The notes under the pieces: generated by a model | Database searches by the model: none | What the model was told of the DNA's origin: nothing | What the model saw: only the letters and a program-made list of their open reading frames with translations | Assembly (NCBI GenBank): GCA_020847435.1 | Contig: JADLBX010000036.1 | Coordinates: 1-64,000 of the forward strand | Length of the DNA stretch: 64,000 bases | Direction of reading: 5' to 3' | DNA from: Anaerolineales bacterium | Lineage (GTDB): Bacteria; Chloroflexota; Anaerolineae; Anaerolineales; Villigracilaceae | Program-made: the position numbers and the translations under genes | Shown here: in pieces, positions 7,890 to 15,144 of the stretch | Position numbering within the stretch: position 1 is the first letter of the stretch | Layout: the number at the start of each line of letters is the position of its first letter

Positions 7890-8753
7890 TCAAAGATATT
7901 TCTTCACGAGCAGGTCGAGTTTTTTGCGCGTTTCGGCGGGGATGGCGTTGCGTTGGGTGATCAACGCGCTGGCGAGCGCGTGTTCGCACTCGCAGTCGCG
8001 CGCTTGCTTGAGGGTGCGCGCGAGGATTTTGATCGTCTCTTGCGCCAGTGCGGTGTTCTGGTTCAACGTTTGAATCACCATCTCGACCGTGACCGGTTCC
8101 TCGCTCACATGCCAGACATCGTAGTCGGTGACGTGCGCCATGGTGGCGTAGCAGATTTCCGCTTCGCGCGCGAGGAAGGCTTCGGGTGAGGCGGTCATGC
8201 CGATGATGGACATGCCCCAGGCGCGATAGGTGTGCGATTCGGCCTTCGTCGAAAAACGCGGACCTTCAATGGTGATGAACGATCCGCCGCGATGCAGGAC
8301 GCCTCCCGCCTCCCGTGCGGCTGACTCCAATTGCGAGGCGAGGTCGGCGCAGAAAGGTTCCGCTGCGCTGACGTGCGCGACGAGTCCCTCGCCAAAGAAT
8401 GAGCGCACGCGGCGGTGTGTGTTGTCGTAGATGTTATCCGGGATGACGATGTGCCCGGGCGCGAACTCCTCGCGCAGTGATCCGCACGCGCTGATGCTGA
8501 GGATTCTCTGCGCGCCGAGCGATTTGAGGGCGTAGATGTTGGCGCGGTATGGCACTTCGGTCGGGGAGAGGTGGTGACCGATTCCGTGCCGGGCGAGGAA
8601 CGCGACCGGCTGTCCCTCGAGCGTGCCGGTGACGATGGGCGCGCTCGGTTTGCCAAACGGGGTTTCGATATCGTGTTCCGCGGCGTCTTTGAGTCCAGGG
8701 ATCGAGTACAAGCCCGATCCGCCGATGATGGCGAGGTTGAATTGTGCGGTCAT
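7890..8753 (-). CDS. mtnP: S-methyl-5'-thioadenosine phosphorylase
   Basis: Splits methylthioadenosine, a polyamine/SAM by-product, with phosphate to adenine and methylthioribose-1-phosphate. The 287-residue protein shows the family phosphate loop GGSGLYSIPG (~11-20), the purine/ribose segments RHGIGHHLSPTEVPYRAN and SACGSLREE, IEGPRFSTKAES (~170) and the MTASPEAFLAREAEICY block ending in TDYDVWH. The last contains the Asp-x-Asp expected of MTAP/PNP type II enzymes. ATG 8753 follows a GGAGG site. It lies between two FHA genes and the SEDS/PBP fusion, an odd position for a salvage enzyme; a second MTA/SAH-type enzyme is at 47278. Confidence 0.92.
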   Translation of the reverse strand: MTAQFNLAIIGGSGLYSIPGLKDAAEHDIETPFGKPSAPIVTGTLEGQPVAFLARHGIGHHLSPTEVPYRANIYALKSLGAQRILSISACGSLREEFAPGHIVIPDNIYDNTHRRVRSFFGEGLVAHVSAAEPFCADLASQLESAAREAGGVLHRGGSFITIEGPRFSTKAESHTYRAWGMSIIGMTASPEAFLAREAEICYATMAHVTDYDVWHVSEEPVTVEMVIQTLNQNTALAQETIKILARTLKQARDCECEHALASALITQRNAIPAETRKKLDLLVKKYL

Positions 8754-8772
8754 GGCGACCTCCAGTTGTGAA

Positions 8773-9222
8773 TCAAGTTATTGCGGCATTCTCGTCCGCG
8801 TCGACGCGGATGACGAACCGGGTGTTGCCGCATTTGAATTCGTCGTCAGTGATGACGACAGTCGGTGTGTTTACCTTTGAACCGTTCAGGAATGTGCCGT
8901 TGGTCGAGCTTAAATCTTCCAGCCACCATTGACCATGATGGTAGGTGAGGCGCGCGTGCTGGGCGGATACGACCTCGTCCAATACGGCGATGTCGCAATG
9001 GGTATGCCGACCGATCACGATGTCGGCCTGATAGAAATGGAACTCGCGCGCATTGCCCTGTTCCGACTTTTGAGCGATCGAGATTCCAGTTTTTTTCCGT
9101 TCGGATAAACTTTTGCCCTGCTGTTTGAGTTCCTGCCAGAGGGTCAGCAATGCCCACCCTAGAAAAATGTACAGCGCGATCGCGAGCGCCAACCGCAGAA
9201 CCAAAACTACTGTGGCGATCAT
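8773..9222 (-). CDS. Membrane-anchored FHA-domain protein (FhaB-like)
   Basis: 149 residues: one N-terminal transmembrane helix (~5-26), a basic linker, then a forkhead-associated domain (~68-140) with IGRHTHCDI, VSAQHARL and the LEDLSSTNGTFLNG core, which carries the Arg, Ser and Asn that read phosphothreonine. Domain order and size match actinobacterial FhaB/FipA, a division-site phosphopeptide reader. The start overlaps the end of the upstream FhaA-like gene by four bases (ATGA), so the two are translationally coupled. It probably links Ser/Thr kinase signalling to the SEDS/PBP protein encoded downstream. The nearest kinase seen is at 45109-47199, not adjacent. Confidence 0.85.
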   Translation of the reverse strand: MIATVVLVLRLALAIALYIFLGWALLTLWQELKQQGKSLSERKKTGISIAQKSEQGNAREFHFYQADIVIGRHTHCDIAVLDEVVSAQHARLTYHHGQWWLEDLSSTNGTFLNGSKVNTPTVVITDDEFKCGNTRFVIRVDADENAAIT

Positions 9223-10082
9223 TGGCTGGCTTTATCTTGTCCGAGTTGGTCCGTTCGAATGTCTATGGTCTTATGCTCGATCGAGGCGGTGGGGCGTTCA
9301 CTGGTCAGACCAAATTGTCCTTCCAGCGGCGCCGTCTCTGCCAGATCGGGGCGGACGGGAGGGTTGTCCTGCCCGAAAATTAACGCAACTCCCGCAAGCG
9401 AGATGACATCTCCGGGATAAAGGACCGTTTGGCTGGTGCGTTGACCGTTGACAAAGGTGCCGCCGGTCGAATTGAGGTCGAATAGCACGAAACGCCCTTT
9501 GATGGACCGGAGTTGGGCGTGGTTGCGCGAGACGCGTGGGTCGTCAATGACGAGATGGTTTTCCAAACGCCTGCCGATGTTGACGACCGGTTCGGTAAGT
9601 GAATGGACCTTGACGCCTTCGACGATCAAGAACGCGTTTTCGGGAATTGCTTCCCCTTCGTCTGTGTCCGGGGGCTTGGTCTCGTTGGGCATACCTTTGG
9701 TGTCTCCCACGGGTTCGAGTTTGTGAGACGCGACGACGCTGATATCCTCGCTTGAAAAGTTCTCGTCGGTCGTGATCGTGATGGTGGGATTTCCGGTAAA
9801 CTTTAAGCCCACTTCTTTACCGGCGGTGAGGATGATATTTTGCAATACATCGAGAGTGGCGGATTCCTTCCACATCGGAGAAGTATCCGGCGCGACGATG
9901 AGCGTGTACACGTTCGGCGCCATTTCGTCCTCGCCGCTGTTTTCGACGATATTTTGCTTGAGCGCCGCAGACAGCCGCTGGAGAATGCGGTCTTCAATTC
10001 GCACGCCGGGCAAAATGCCCACCAACTGGTCTTCAACCAGTGACTGTAATTTGGCTTCCAATTGGTCTAGTTTATTGCTCAT
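9219..10082 (-). CDS. FhaA-like protein: DUF3662 plus FHA domain
   Basis: 287 residues. The first ~110 (LDQLEAKLQSLVEDQLVG onward) match the N-terminal domain of actinobacterial FhaA (DUF3662), a small alpha/beta domain. An acidic, Pro-rich linker follows, then an FHA domain at ~175-255 with NIGRRLENHLVIDDPRVSRNHAQL and the DLNSTGGTFVNG core. The C-terminal ~35 residues are polar and unstructured. FhaA controls peptidoglycan synthesis in mycobacteria together with MviN and PknB; that role is inferred here from domain order and from the SEDS gene downstream. First gene of fhaA-fhaB-mtnP-SEDS/PBP, with a good promoter just upstream. Confidence 0.85.
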   Translation of the reverse strand: MSNKLDQLEAKLQSLVEDQLVGILPGVRIEDRILQRLSAALKQNIVENSGEDEMAPNVYTLIVAPDTSPMWKESATLDVLQNIILTAGKEVGLKFTGNPTITITTDENFSSEDISVVASHKLEPVGDTKGMPNETKPPDTDEGEAIPENAFLIVEGVKVHSLTEPVVNIGRRLENHLVIDDPRVSRNHAQLRSIKGRFVLFDLNSTGGTFVNGQRTSQTVLYPGDVISLAGVALIFGQDNPPVRPDLAETAPLEGQFGLTSERPTASIEHKTIDIRTDQLGQDKASQ

Positions 10083-10111
10083 TAAAATCCCTGCCGCGTG
10101 TGCGCGTGGAT

Positions 10112-10140
10112 ATTATAGAAGGGAGGGGTAAAAACTGCAA
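10112..10140 (-). promoter_or_regulatory. Promoter of the fhaA-fhaB-mtnP-SEDS cluster
   Basis: On the minus strand TTGCAG (10140-10135), 17 bases, TATAAT (10117-10112); the FhaA-like start codon is 30 bases further on. The -35 box lies inside the hairpin that terminates the upstream zinc-ribbon gene, so terminator and promoter are superimposed. Confidence 0.65.
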
Positions 10141-10159
10141 GATAACAATCTTGCAGTTT
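10130..10159 (-). terminator. Rho-independent terminator after the zinc-ribbon gene
   Basis: Arms AAACTGCAAGAT (10132-10143) and ATCTTGCAGTTT (10148-10159) enclose a four-base loop. On the minus strand the hairpin runs into a T tract just past the stop of the 10168-10773 gene. Confidence 0.8.
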
Positions 10160-10167
10160 CGAAACTT

Positions 10168-10773
10168 CTATTCGTCCTTGCGCGTTGGCGTGAGTTGTCG
10201 GTTGCAATTGGGGCAAACAGTTTCATCGGTTTGCACGACAAAACCGCAATGCGGACAGGTTGTAGGTTGCGCCGACCCCAATGGGGCTCCACAGGCATCG
10301 CACGAACCTGCTCCCAAAGGGTTCGCCGTCCCGCAGAATTTGCAGACGACGCGTGCCAGCCTATCGGAAAGCGCATGTGACGCGCTAAGCGTTGCCATGG
10401 TGCGATCAATCGTTTTCCAGACCTTTTCGCTCAATTGAATGTTTTCGATATCCTGGGCAAGGTCGTCCAATCTGGCTAGCAGATTGAACGGGTTGCGAAA
10501 CGCGGACCAAGCCGTCTGCCCGAGGCTGGCGGCAATCCCCAGCCAGGCTTGCTGACCCAGTTCGATCATAATTCCGTCAGCCACTTTTTCAAGGTTGACG
10601 GTGAGCGCGGTCTGCCCGCCGGAGAGCGCGCCTGTGCGCGTGGCGATCTGAACCGCCAACTTTTCCTGTCCGCCGATCGTTTGGGCGTGCATGTTGCCGC
10701 GGTTGAATTCCGCCATCAAGGCTTGCGCCACATCGCCCGGTGTTACGTTGCCGTGAAAAATTCGCCTGTCCAT
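10168..10773 (-). CDS. Double zinc-ribbon protein of unknown function
   Basis: 201 residues from the preferred start (ATG 10773, MDRRIFHGNV). The N-terminal ~145 residues are an alpha-rich region without motifs I recognise. The C-terminus has two CxxC...CxxC zinc ribbons: CKFCGTANPLGAGSCDAC and CPHCGFVVQTDETVCPNC, of the DZANK/zinc-ribbon type common in bacterial membrane-linked or regulatory proteins. An upstream ATG at 10797 is possible, but TATAAT lies seven bases before the chosen codon and overlaps the longer version. Divergent from the SH3b pair, with a hairpin terminator downstream. No enzymatic role can be assigned. Confidence 0.7.
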   Translation of the reverse strand: MDRRIFHGNVTPGDVAQALMAEFNRGNMHAQTIGGQEKLAVQIATRTGALSGGQTALTVNLEKVADGIMIELGQQAWLGIAASLGQTAWSAFRNPFNLLARLDDLAQDIENIQLSEKVWKTIDRTMATLSASHALSDRLARVVCKFCGTANPLGAGSCDACGAPLGSAQPTTCPHCGFVVQTDETVCPNCNRQLTPTRKDE

Positions 10774-10780
10774 GGTTTCG

Positions 10781-10819
10781 ATTATAATCTCCTTCATTGG
10801 CGACGACGCAAGTCGTCGC
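10781..10819. promoter_or_regulatory. -10 box of the zinc-ribbon gene and an adjacent GCAA hairpin
   Basis: On the minus strand TATAAT (10786-10781) is followed by seven bases and the ATG at 10773, consistent with a leaderless mRNA. Next to it an eight-pair inverted repeat GCGACGAC-GCAA-GTCGTCGC (10800-10819) sits between the two divergent genes. It could be an operator or a transcribed hairpin ahead of the plus-strand gene. Confidence 0.45.
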
Positions 10820-10832
10820 GTTGTATCTCTCG

Positions 10833-11426
10833 ATGAATCTCTACGGATCACGGCAACTTTGGTTTAAACTCTTCGCCGGACTGCTGGCGGCTTTCAGTTT
10901 CGGGATGGCGGCGCTTCCTTCTCCGGGGCAGGTTGAGGCGTTTCAGGACGCGTCCACTCCGACCGGCGTCGTCATCACGGTGACTTACACGGACCCGATG
11001 AACGTCCGCGCGGGACCCGGCACGTTCTACGATATCATCGGTCAATTGTTCCCCGGCGACGTGCGGAGCGCTCTGGGCATTTCACCCGGTCGCGAGTGGA
11101 TTCAAATCTCATTTGAAAGCGGAATCGGTTGGGTGTATGCGCCCTACGTCAGCATTTCGGGAGGCGAATTGCAAATTATCGAACCGCCGCCCACGCCGAC
11201 ACCATTGATCACCAACACGGTTGACCCGACTCTCGCCGCCGCGTTCAACCGCCAGCCGACTGAGACACGGATGCCCACCTTCACGCCGCCGCCGCCGTTG
11301 TCTCCGCCACGGTTCACGCCGGTCAGCGCTGTTCCCACGCGCGGCGTGGCATTTGGCTATTTCGTGATCATTCTGGGCGTGTTGGGCGCGTTGGGGTTGG
11401 CTTTTTCATTTATCTCCAAACGATGA
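10833..11426 (+). CDS. Membrane-anchored SH3b-domain protein 1
   Basis: 197 residues if ATG 10833 (MNLYGSRQLW) is used; an upstream alternative at 10797 falls inside the intergenic hairpin. Order: N-terminal signal/anchor helix (~8-28), an SH3b domain (~45-110) with the typical MNVRAGPGTFYD and WIQISF...GWVYAPYVS, a Pro/Thr-rich linker (PPPTPTP, TFTPPPPLSPP), and a C-terminal transmembrane helix (~172-192) ending in a basic tail. Probably displayed outside the membrane, where SH3b domains often bind cell wall or protein ligands. It overlaps the next gene, a paralog, by four bases. No function is known to me. Confidence 0.75.
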   Translation: MNLYGSRQLWFKLFAGLLAAFSFGMAALPSPGQVEAFQDASTPTGVVITVTYTDPMNVRAGPGTFYDIIGQLFPGDVRSALGISPGREWIQISFESGIGWVYAPYVSISGGELQIIEPPPTPTPLITNTVDPTLAAAFNRQPTETRMPTFTPPPPLSPPRFTPVSAVPTRGVAFGYFVIILGVLGALGLAFSFISKR

Positions 11427-12070
11427 AAAACTTTGATTGGATTCCTCGCCGGTCACGGATTCCATTTCTCCTACTCGTCGCTCTCGGGTGCATTTCATGG
11501 ACGATGCTTGCCACGCGCAACGCGCCTGCCGCCGTCTTTGCTCAACAGCCGACCGGTTCAATCCCCACCGTGACCGGGACGCCGTTGGGTCCCATGGTGC
11601 GGATCGACCCGAGCGTGATTCAAGTCCGCGTCTACGCGGGACCGAGTTCGTTCGATTATCCCGCAGTCGGGGTGATGCTTGCCGGGGAAACTGCGCCGGC
11701 GCTTGCGCGGGCGCGCGGCAGGGAGGAGTGGATCAAGATCTATTATCCCGGCGTGACGGATTCGACCGCCTGGATTTTTGGCTTGTATGTGTCCCTCTCG
11801 CCCGGCGCGTTCCTGCCGGTGATCGAAATTCCAGCAACGCCAACGCCGTTCTCGACGCCGACCATTGACCCGACTCTCGAAGCGGCTGTGATCGGCCAGC
11901 AGACGCCGACGCGCCTGCCGACGTTCACTCCGCCGCCTCCGCTTGAACCGCCTGCGTTTAGCTCAGCCGCCGCCCCCGCGTCAAGCAGATTCCCGGCTGG
12001 GTTGATCATCCTCGTGCTTGGGCTGTTTGGTTTTTTTGGGGCGGTGATTTCGTATTTGCGAGGCAGGTGA
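11423..12070 (+). CDS. Membrane-anchored SH3b-domain protein 2 (tandem paralog)
   Basis: 215 residues with the same architecture as its upstream neighbour: N-terminal hydrophobic helix (~14-32), a diverged SH3b region (QVRVYAGPSSFDYPAVG ... WIKIYY ... AWIFGLYVSLS), a Pro/Thr linker with the shared PTIDPTLEAA and LPTFTPPPPLEPP blocks, and a C-terminal membrane helix followed by YLRGR. The shared linker text (DPTLAAA/DPTLEAA, PTFTPPPPL) shows tandem duplication. The ATGA overlap with the first copy implies coupled translation and perhaps a two-subunit surface complex. The hairpin at 12084-12101 follows the stop. Confidence 0.72.
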   Translation: MKNFDWIPRRSRIPFLLLVALGCISWTMLATRNAPAAVFAQQPTGSIPTVTGTPLGPMVRIDPSVIQVRVYAGPSSFDYPAVGVMLAGETAPALARARGREEWIKIYYPGVTDSTAWIFGLYVSLSPGAFLPVIEIPATPTPFSTPTIDPTLEAAVIGQQTPTRLPTFTPPPPLEPPAFSSAAAPASSRFPAGLIILVLGLFGFFGAVISYLRGR

Positions 12071-12078
12071 TTCGCAAC

Positions 12079-12105
12079 AAAAAAGACCGGTTGCCCGGTC
12101 TCTTT
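12079..12105. terminator. Hairpin terminator between convergent genes
   Basis: AGACCGG (12084-12090), loop TTGC, CCGGTCT (12095-12101). On the minus strand it is followed by a T run and serves the IscA-like gene. On the plus strand it follows the SH3b pair with CTTTC, so it may act in both directions. Confidence 0.75.
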
Positions 12106-12120
12106 CGGTTTTCTAAAATC

Positions 12121-12555
12121 TTAATTTTGGCAGGAGCACGAACCGCCGCCCTCGCCGCCGCAACCACACCCACCGCCGCCACACCCGCAACCGCCTTCGC
12201 CGTGCTCGTGGCTGTGCGCTTTGGCGTTGGGGCTGTCCACAGCAAAGCCTGCGCCGCGATCGGGATCGTCAACAAAGTCCACGCTCGCGCCGCGCAAGTA
12301 ATCAATCGAAACTTCATCCACGACGACTTTTACACCGTCCAGGTCGAAGGTGAGGTCCTGGTCGCGGAAGTTGTTATCGAGCGCCATGCCAAAATTTACG
12401 CCGCAACAACCGCCCCCCGCAACATAGACGCGCAAGGCGTATCCTTCGAGATTGCGTTCGCGAAGGATGTTTTTAACCGCGTCGGATGCCGCGCGGGTGA
12501 GGGTGAGGGTTGAGGTAGCGTCAATTGTGATCTGGGGTTCGATTTCCTGAAGCAT
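12121..12555 (-). CDS. IscA/HesB-like iron-sulfur assembly protein with Cys/Gly/His-rich tail
   Basis: 144 residues from ATG 12555, chosen because AAGGAGTG lies six bases upstream. The HesB/IscA fold spans ~10-105, with LTRAASDAVKNIL at the start and VAGGGCCGVNFGMAL, which has the first conserved cysteine. The usual C-terminal CGCG pair that completes the Fe-S/iron site at the end of this fold is absent at its normal place (GAGFAVDSPNA). Instead the protein continues into an ~35-residue tail, HSHEHGEGG followed by repeated CGCGGGG and ending SCSCQN, with ten cysteines in total after the core. The tail could replace the missing ligands or store metal. Single gene with its own terminator. Confidence 0.8.
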   Translation of the reverse strand: MLQEIEPQITIDATSTLTLTRAASDAVKNILRERNLEGYALRVYVAGGGCCGVNFGMALDNNFRDQDLTFDLDGVKVVVDEVSIDYLRGASVDFVDDPDRGAGFAVDSPNAKAHSHEHGEGGCGCGGGGCGCGGEGGGSCSCQN

Positions 12556-12648
12556 GTTCACTCCTTGTAGAAGTTTGATCCTTAATTTCTGAGGCAGTGT
12601 ATCCGATTTGGAAGAGGCTGTCAACTAAAAATGTAACGCCCTGCTTTC

Positions 12649-12677
12649 TTGACACAAGCCCTTTGCGCCTGTAAAAT
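12649..12677 (+). promoter_or_regulatory. Promoter of hppA
   Basis: TTGACA (12649-12654), 17-base spacer, TAAAAT (12672-12677): consensus -35, one mismatch in the -10. The predicted start near 12684 leaves a ~53-base leader containing the small hairpin CCGGGC-GGAT-GCCCGG and a GGAGG site. Confidence 0.8.
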
Positions 12678-12736
12678 CCGTCTACTTTGCCGGGCGGATG
12701 CCCGGAAAAAATTTTGTTCGGGAGGAAAATCCCCTT

Positions 12737-15076
12737 ATGTATGCTATGCAAGGACTTACATCACTGGAGGCGATCGCGATCTGGGCTGTGTTTGGCGTAG
12801 CCATTCTCGGTCTGTTGTACGCGTTGATCCTTCGATCCCAGATCCTGCGCGAAGATAAAGGCACGGAGAAGATGCAGGAAGTTTGGGGAGCGATCAAAGA
12901 TGGAGCGGACGCCTATTTGAAAAGGCAGTTGCGCTCCATTTTGCCTTTGATCGGCATTCTAACGATCGCGCTCTTCTTCTCCGTTTATATTGTCCCGCCA
13001 TCGCCCGAGGCGGTTGAACGCTTTGAGGGAGTGCCGGCTGAAACCGTCCGCTTGTGGATCGGGTTGGCGCGCGCCTTCGCGTTTGTGATGGGCGCCGGCT
13101 TCTCGCTGACCGTCGGTCAGATCGGGATGCGGATGGCTGTGGAAGGCAACGTGCGCGTGGCTTCCGCGTCGAAGCGTTCGTTTGGCGACGCGTTGCGCAT
13201 CGCGTATCGCGCGGGCACGATCACCGGTATGCTCACGGACGGTCTTGGTCTGCTCGGCGGCACACTGATCTTCATCGTGTTGGGCATCGCCGCGCCGGAT
13301 GCGCTGTTGGGCTTTGGCTTTGGCGGCACGCTCCTGGCGTTATTCATGCGCGTGGGCGGCGGCATCTTCACCAAGGCGGCTGACGTGGGCGCGGACCTCG
13401 TGGGTAAGGTCGAGGCAGGCATCCCGGAGGATGATCCGAGAAATCCCGCAGTGGTGGCTGACCTCGTGGGCGATAACGTCGGCGATTGCGCCGGCATGGC
13501 GGCGGACATCTTCGAATCGTACGAGGTGACGATCGTCTCCGGGTTGATTCTGGGTTTGGCTCTCCATGCGATCACCGGGCGGCTGGAGTGGATCATCTTC
13601 CCGCTGATCGTGCGCGGCGTGGGTGTGTTGTCCTCGATCATCGGCACATACGTTGTGCGTGGCGGACAAGGCAAGAGCGGCGACGCGATGAAAGCCATTT
13701 TCAGCGGCTTTTTGACCTCGGCTGTGATCTCTGCCGTGTTGTTCTTCATCGCCGGTTTCATTTACCTCAACACGCCCGCGATGAACGAGTGGGGCGGTTG
13801 GTGGCGCATGCCTTTGGCGGTGGGCGTGGGCGTATTGCTTGCGATCTTAATTGACCGCCTGACCGAGTATTTCACCGGCACGCACGCCAAGCCTGTGAAC
13901 GATATTAAGAAGGCGGCGGATACGGGTCCTGCGACGTTGATCTTGAACGGCGTTTCAGTGGGTTTTGAATCGTCGGTGTGGTCGGTGCTGGTGATCGCGT
14001 TGACCATCGTCGCTTCGATCTTCATCTTTGGCACGATCCCCGGTGTGGAAGGAACCGAACGCGCGACGTTTATTTTGTACGGCGTGGCGATGACCGGCAT
14101 CGGCATGTTGACCTTGACCGGTAATAATGTGGCGATGGATTCGTTCGGTCCGATCTCGGATAATGCGAATGGCATCGGCGAAATGGCGTGGCATGGCAAG
14201 ACCGATAAAGCCACGAAGGACGCTCAACAGATCATGGCTGATCTCGACGCGGTGGGCAACACCACCAAGGCGATCACCAAAGGCGTTGCCATCGGTTCCG
14301 CCGTGATCGCGGCGGTTTCGCTCTTCGGCTCTTTCCTCGTGGACGTTTCGCGCGCGCAAACCGCGCTCGGCGTTCCGCTCGGACAACAGATCCAATCCAT
14401 CGGCATCCGCGTGGATGTGCCGCAGGTGTTCGTCGGTATGTTGATCGGCGGCGCGTTGCCGTGGCTGTTCTCTTCGTTTGCGATTCAGGCGGTGGCGCGT
14501 GCGGCTTCGTTGATCGTGCTGGAGGTGCGCCGCCAATTCAAGCTGGGCGTGCTTGAGGGCAAGGTGAAGCCCGACTACAAGCAGGCTGTCGAAATTTCAA
14601 CCACCGCCGCGCAGAAGGAATTGGTTTCGCTGGCTCTGCTCGGAATCGTTACTCCGGTCGTCGTGGGCTTGACCCTGCAAGTGGAAGCGCTCGGCGGTAT
14701 GCTGGCGGGGATCATTGTCTCCGGTCAGTTGCTGGCGGTGTTCCTCAACAACTCCGGCGGCGCGTGGGATAACGCGAAGAAACTCATCGAAGACGAGCCT
14801 AAAGACCCCAAGAAGAATCTCGGCAAGGGTTCCGAGCGTCATAAGGCTGGCGTGGTGGGCGATACGGTCGGCGATCCGTTCAAGGATACGGCGGGTCCCG
14901 CGCTTAACCCGATGATCAAGGTGGTGAATCTGGTCGCGGTGATCGTGGCGCCGATCGTGGTGCAGTATTCGGGCGGCGGGTCAATTGCCGTGTGGGCGAT
15001 TGCCGCGCTGTTGGTCGGCGTGCTGGCTTGGGCGGTCATCCGCTCGAAGGCGCCGGCGGAGGAAATGACGAAGTAG
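12737..15076 (+). CDS. hppA: Membrane-bound proton-translocating pyrophosphatase
   Basis: Couples hydrolysis of pyrophosphate to ion pumping across the membrane. 779 residues from ATG 12737 (GGAGG at 12721); an upstream ATG at 12698 lacks a site. About 16 membrane helices are evident. The pyrophosphate/Mg site is present as DVGADLVGKVEAGIPEDDPRNP and VGDNVGDCAGMAADIFESYE. The later site is also present (GDTVGDPFKDTAGPALNPMIK). The segment GNTTKAITKG has Lys where potassium-dependent enzymes have Ala, so this is predicted to be a K-independent, H+-pumping form. A strong promoter upstream and a convergent terminator downstream make it a single-gene unit. Confidence 0.96.
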   Translation: MYAMQGLTSLEAIAIWAVFGVAILGLLYALILRSQILREDKGTEKMQEVWGAIKDGADAYLKRQLRSILPLIGILTIALFFSVYIVPPSPEAVERFEGVPAETVRLWIGLARAFAFVMGAGFSLTVGQIGMRMAVEGNVRVASASKRSFGDALRIAYRAGTITGMLTDGLGLLGGTLIFIVLGIAAPDALLGFGFGGTLLALFMRVGGGIFTKAADVGADLVGKVEAGIPEDDPRNPAVVADLVGDNVGDCAGMAADIFESYEVTIVSGLILGLALHAITGRLEWIIFPLIVRGVGVLSSIIGTYVVRGGQGKSGDAMKAIFSGFLTSAVISAVLFFIAGFIYLNTPAMNEWGGWWRMPLAVGVGVLLAILIDRLTEYFTGTHAKPVNDIKKAADTGPATLILNGVSVGFESSVWSVLVIALTIVASIFIFGTIPGVEGTERATFILYGVAMTGIGMLTLTGNNVAMDSFGPISDNANGIGEMAWHGKTDKATKDAQQIMADLDAVGNTTKAITKGVAIGSAVIAAVSLFGSFLVDVSRAQTALGVPLGQQIQSIGIRVDVPQVFVGMLIGGALPWLFSSFAIQAVARAASLIVLEVRRQFKLGVLEGKVKPDYKQAVEISTTAAQKELVSLALLGIVTPVVVGLTLQVEALGGMLAGIIVSGQLLAVFLNNSGGAWDNAKKLIEDEPKDPKKNLGKGSERHKAGVVGDTVGDPFKDTAGPALNPMIKVVNLVAVIVAPIVVQYSGGGSIAVWAIAALLVGVLAWAVIRSKAPAEEMTK

Positions 15077-15093
15077 TCGCAACTCATTTCAAT

Positions 15094-15134
15094 GATTCAA
15101 AAGAGCCTGTCGTTACGACAGGCTCTTTTGAATC
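15094..15134. terminator. Bidirectional terminator between hppA and the glycan island
   Basis: A 19-bp perfect inverted repeat with a three-base loop, GATTCAAAAGAGCCTGTCG-TTA-complement, with A and T runs in both arms. It is placed between convergent genes and would terminate both. Confidence 0.9.
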
Positions 15135-15144
15135 CAGGTATACG

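Noticed and set aside
10797..10832. Upstream starts for the divergent zinc-ribbon and SH3b genes
   Set aside because: They would run across the intergenic hairpin and, for the minus-strand gene, upstream of its -10 box.
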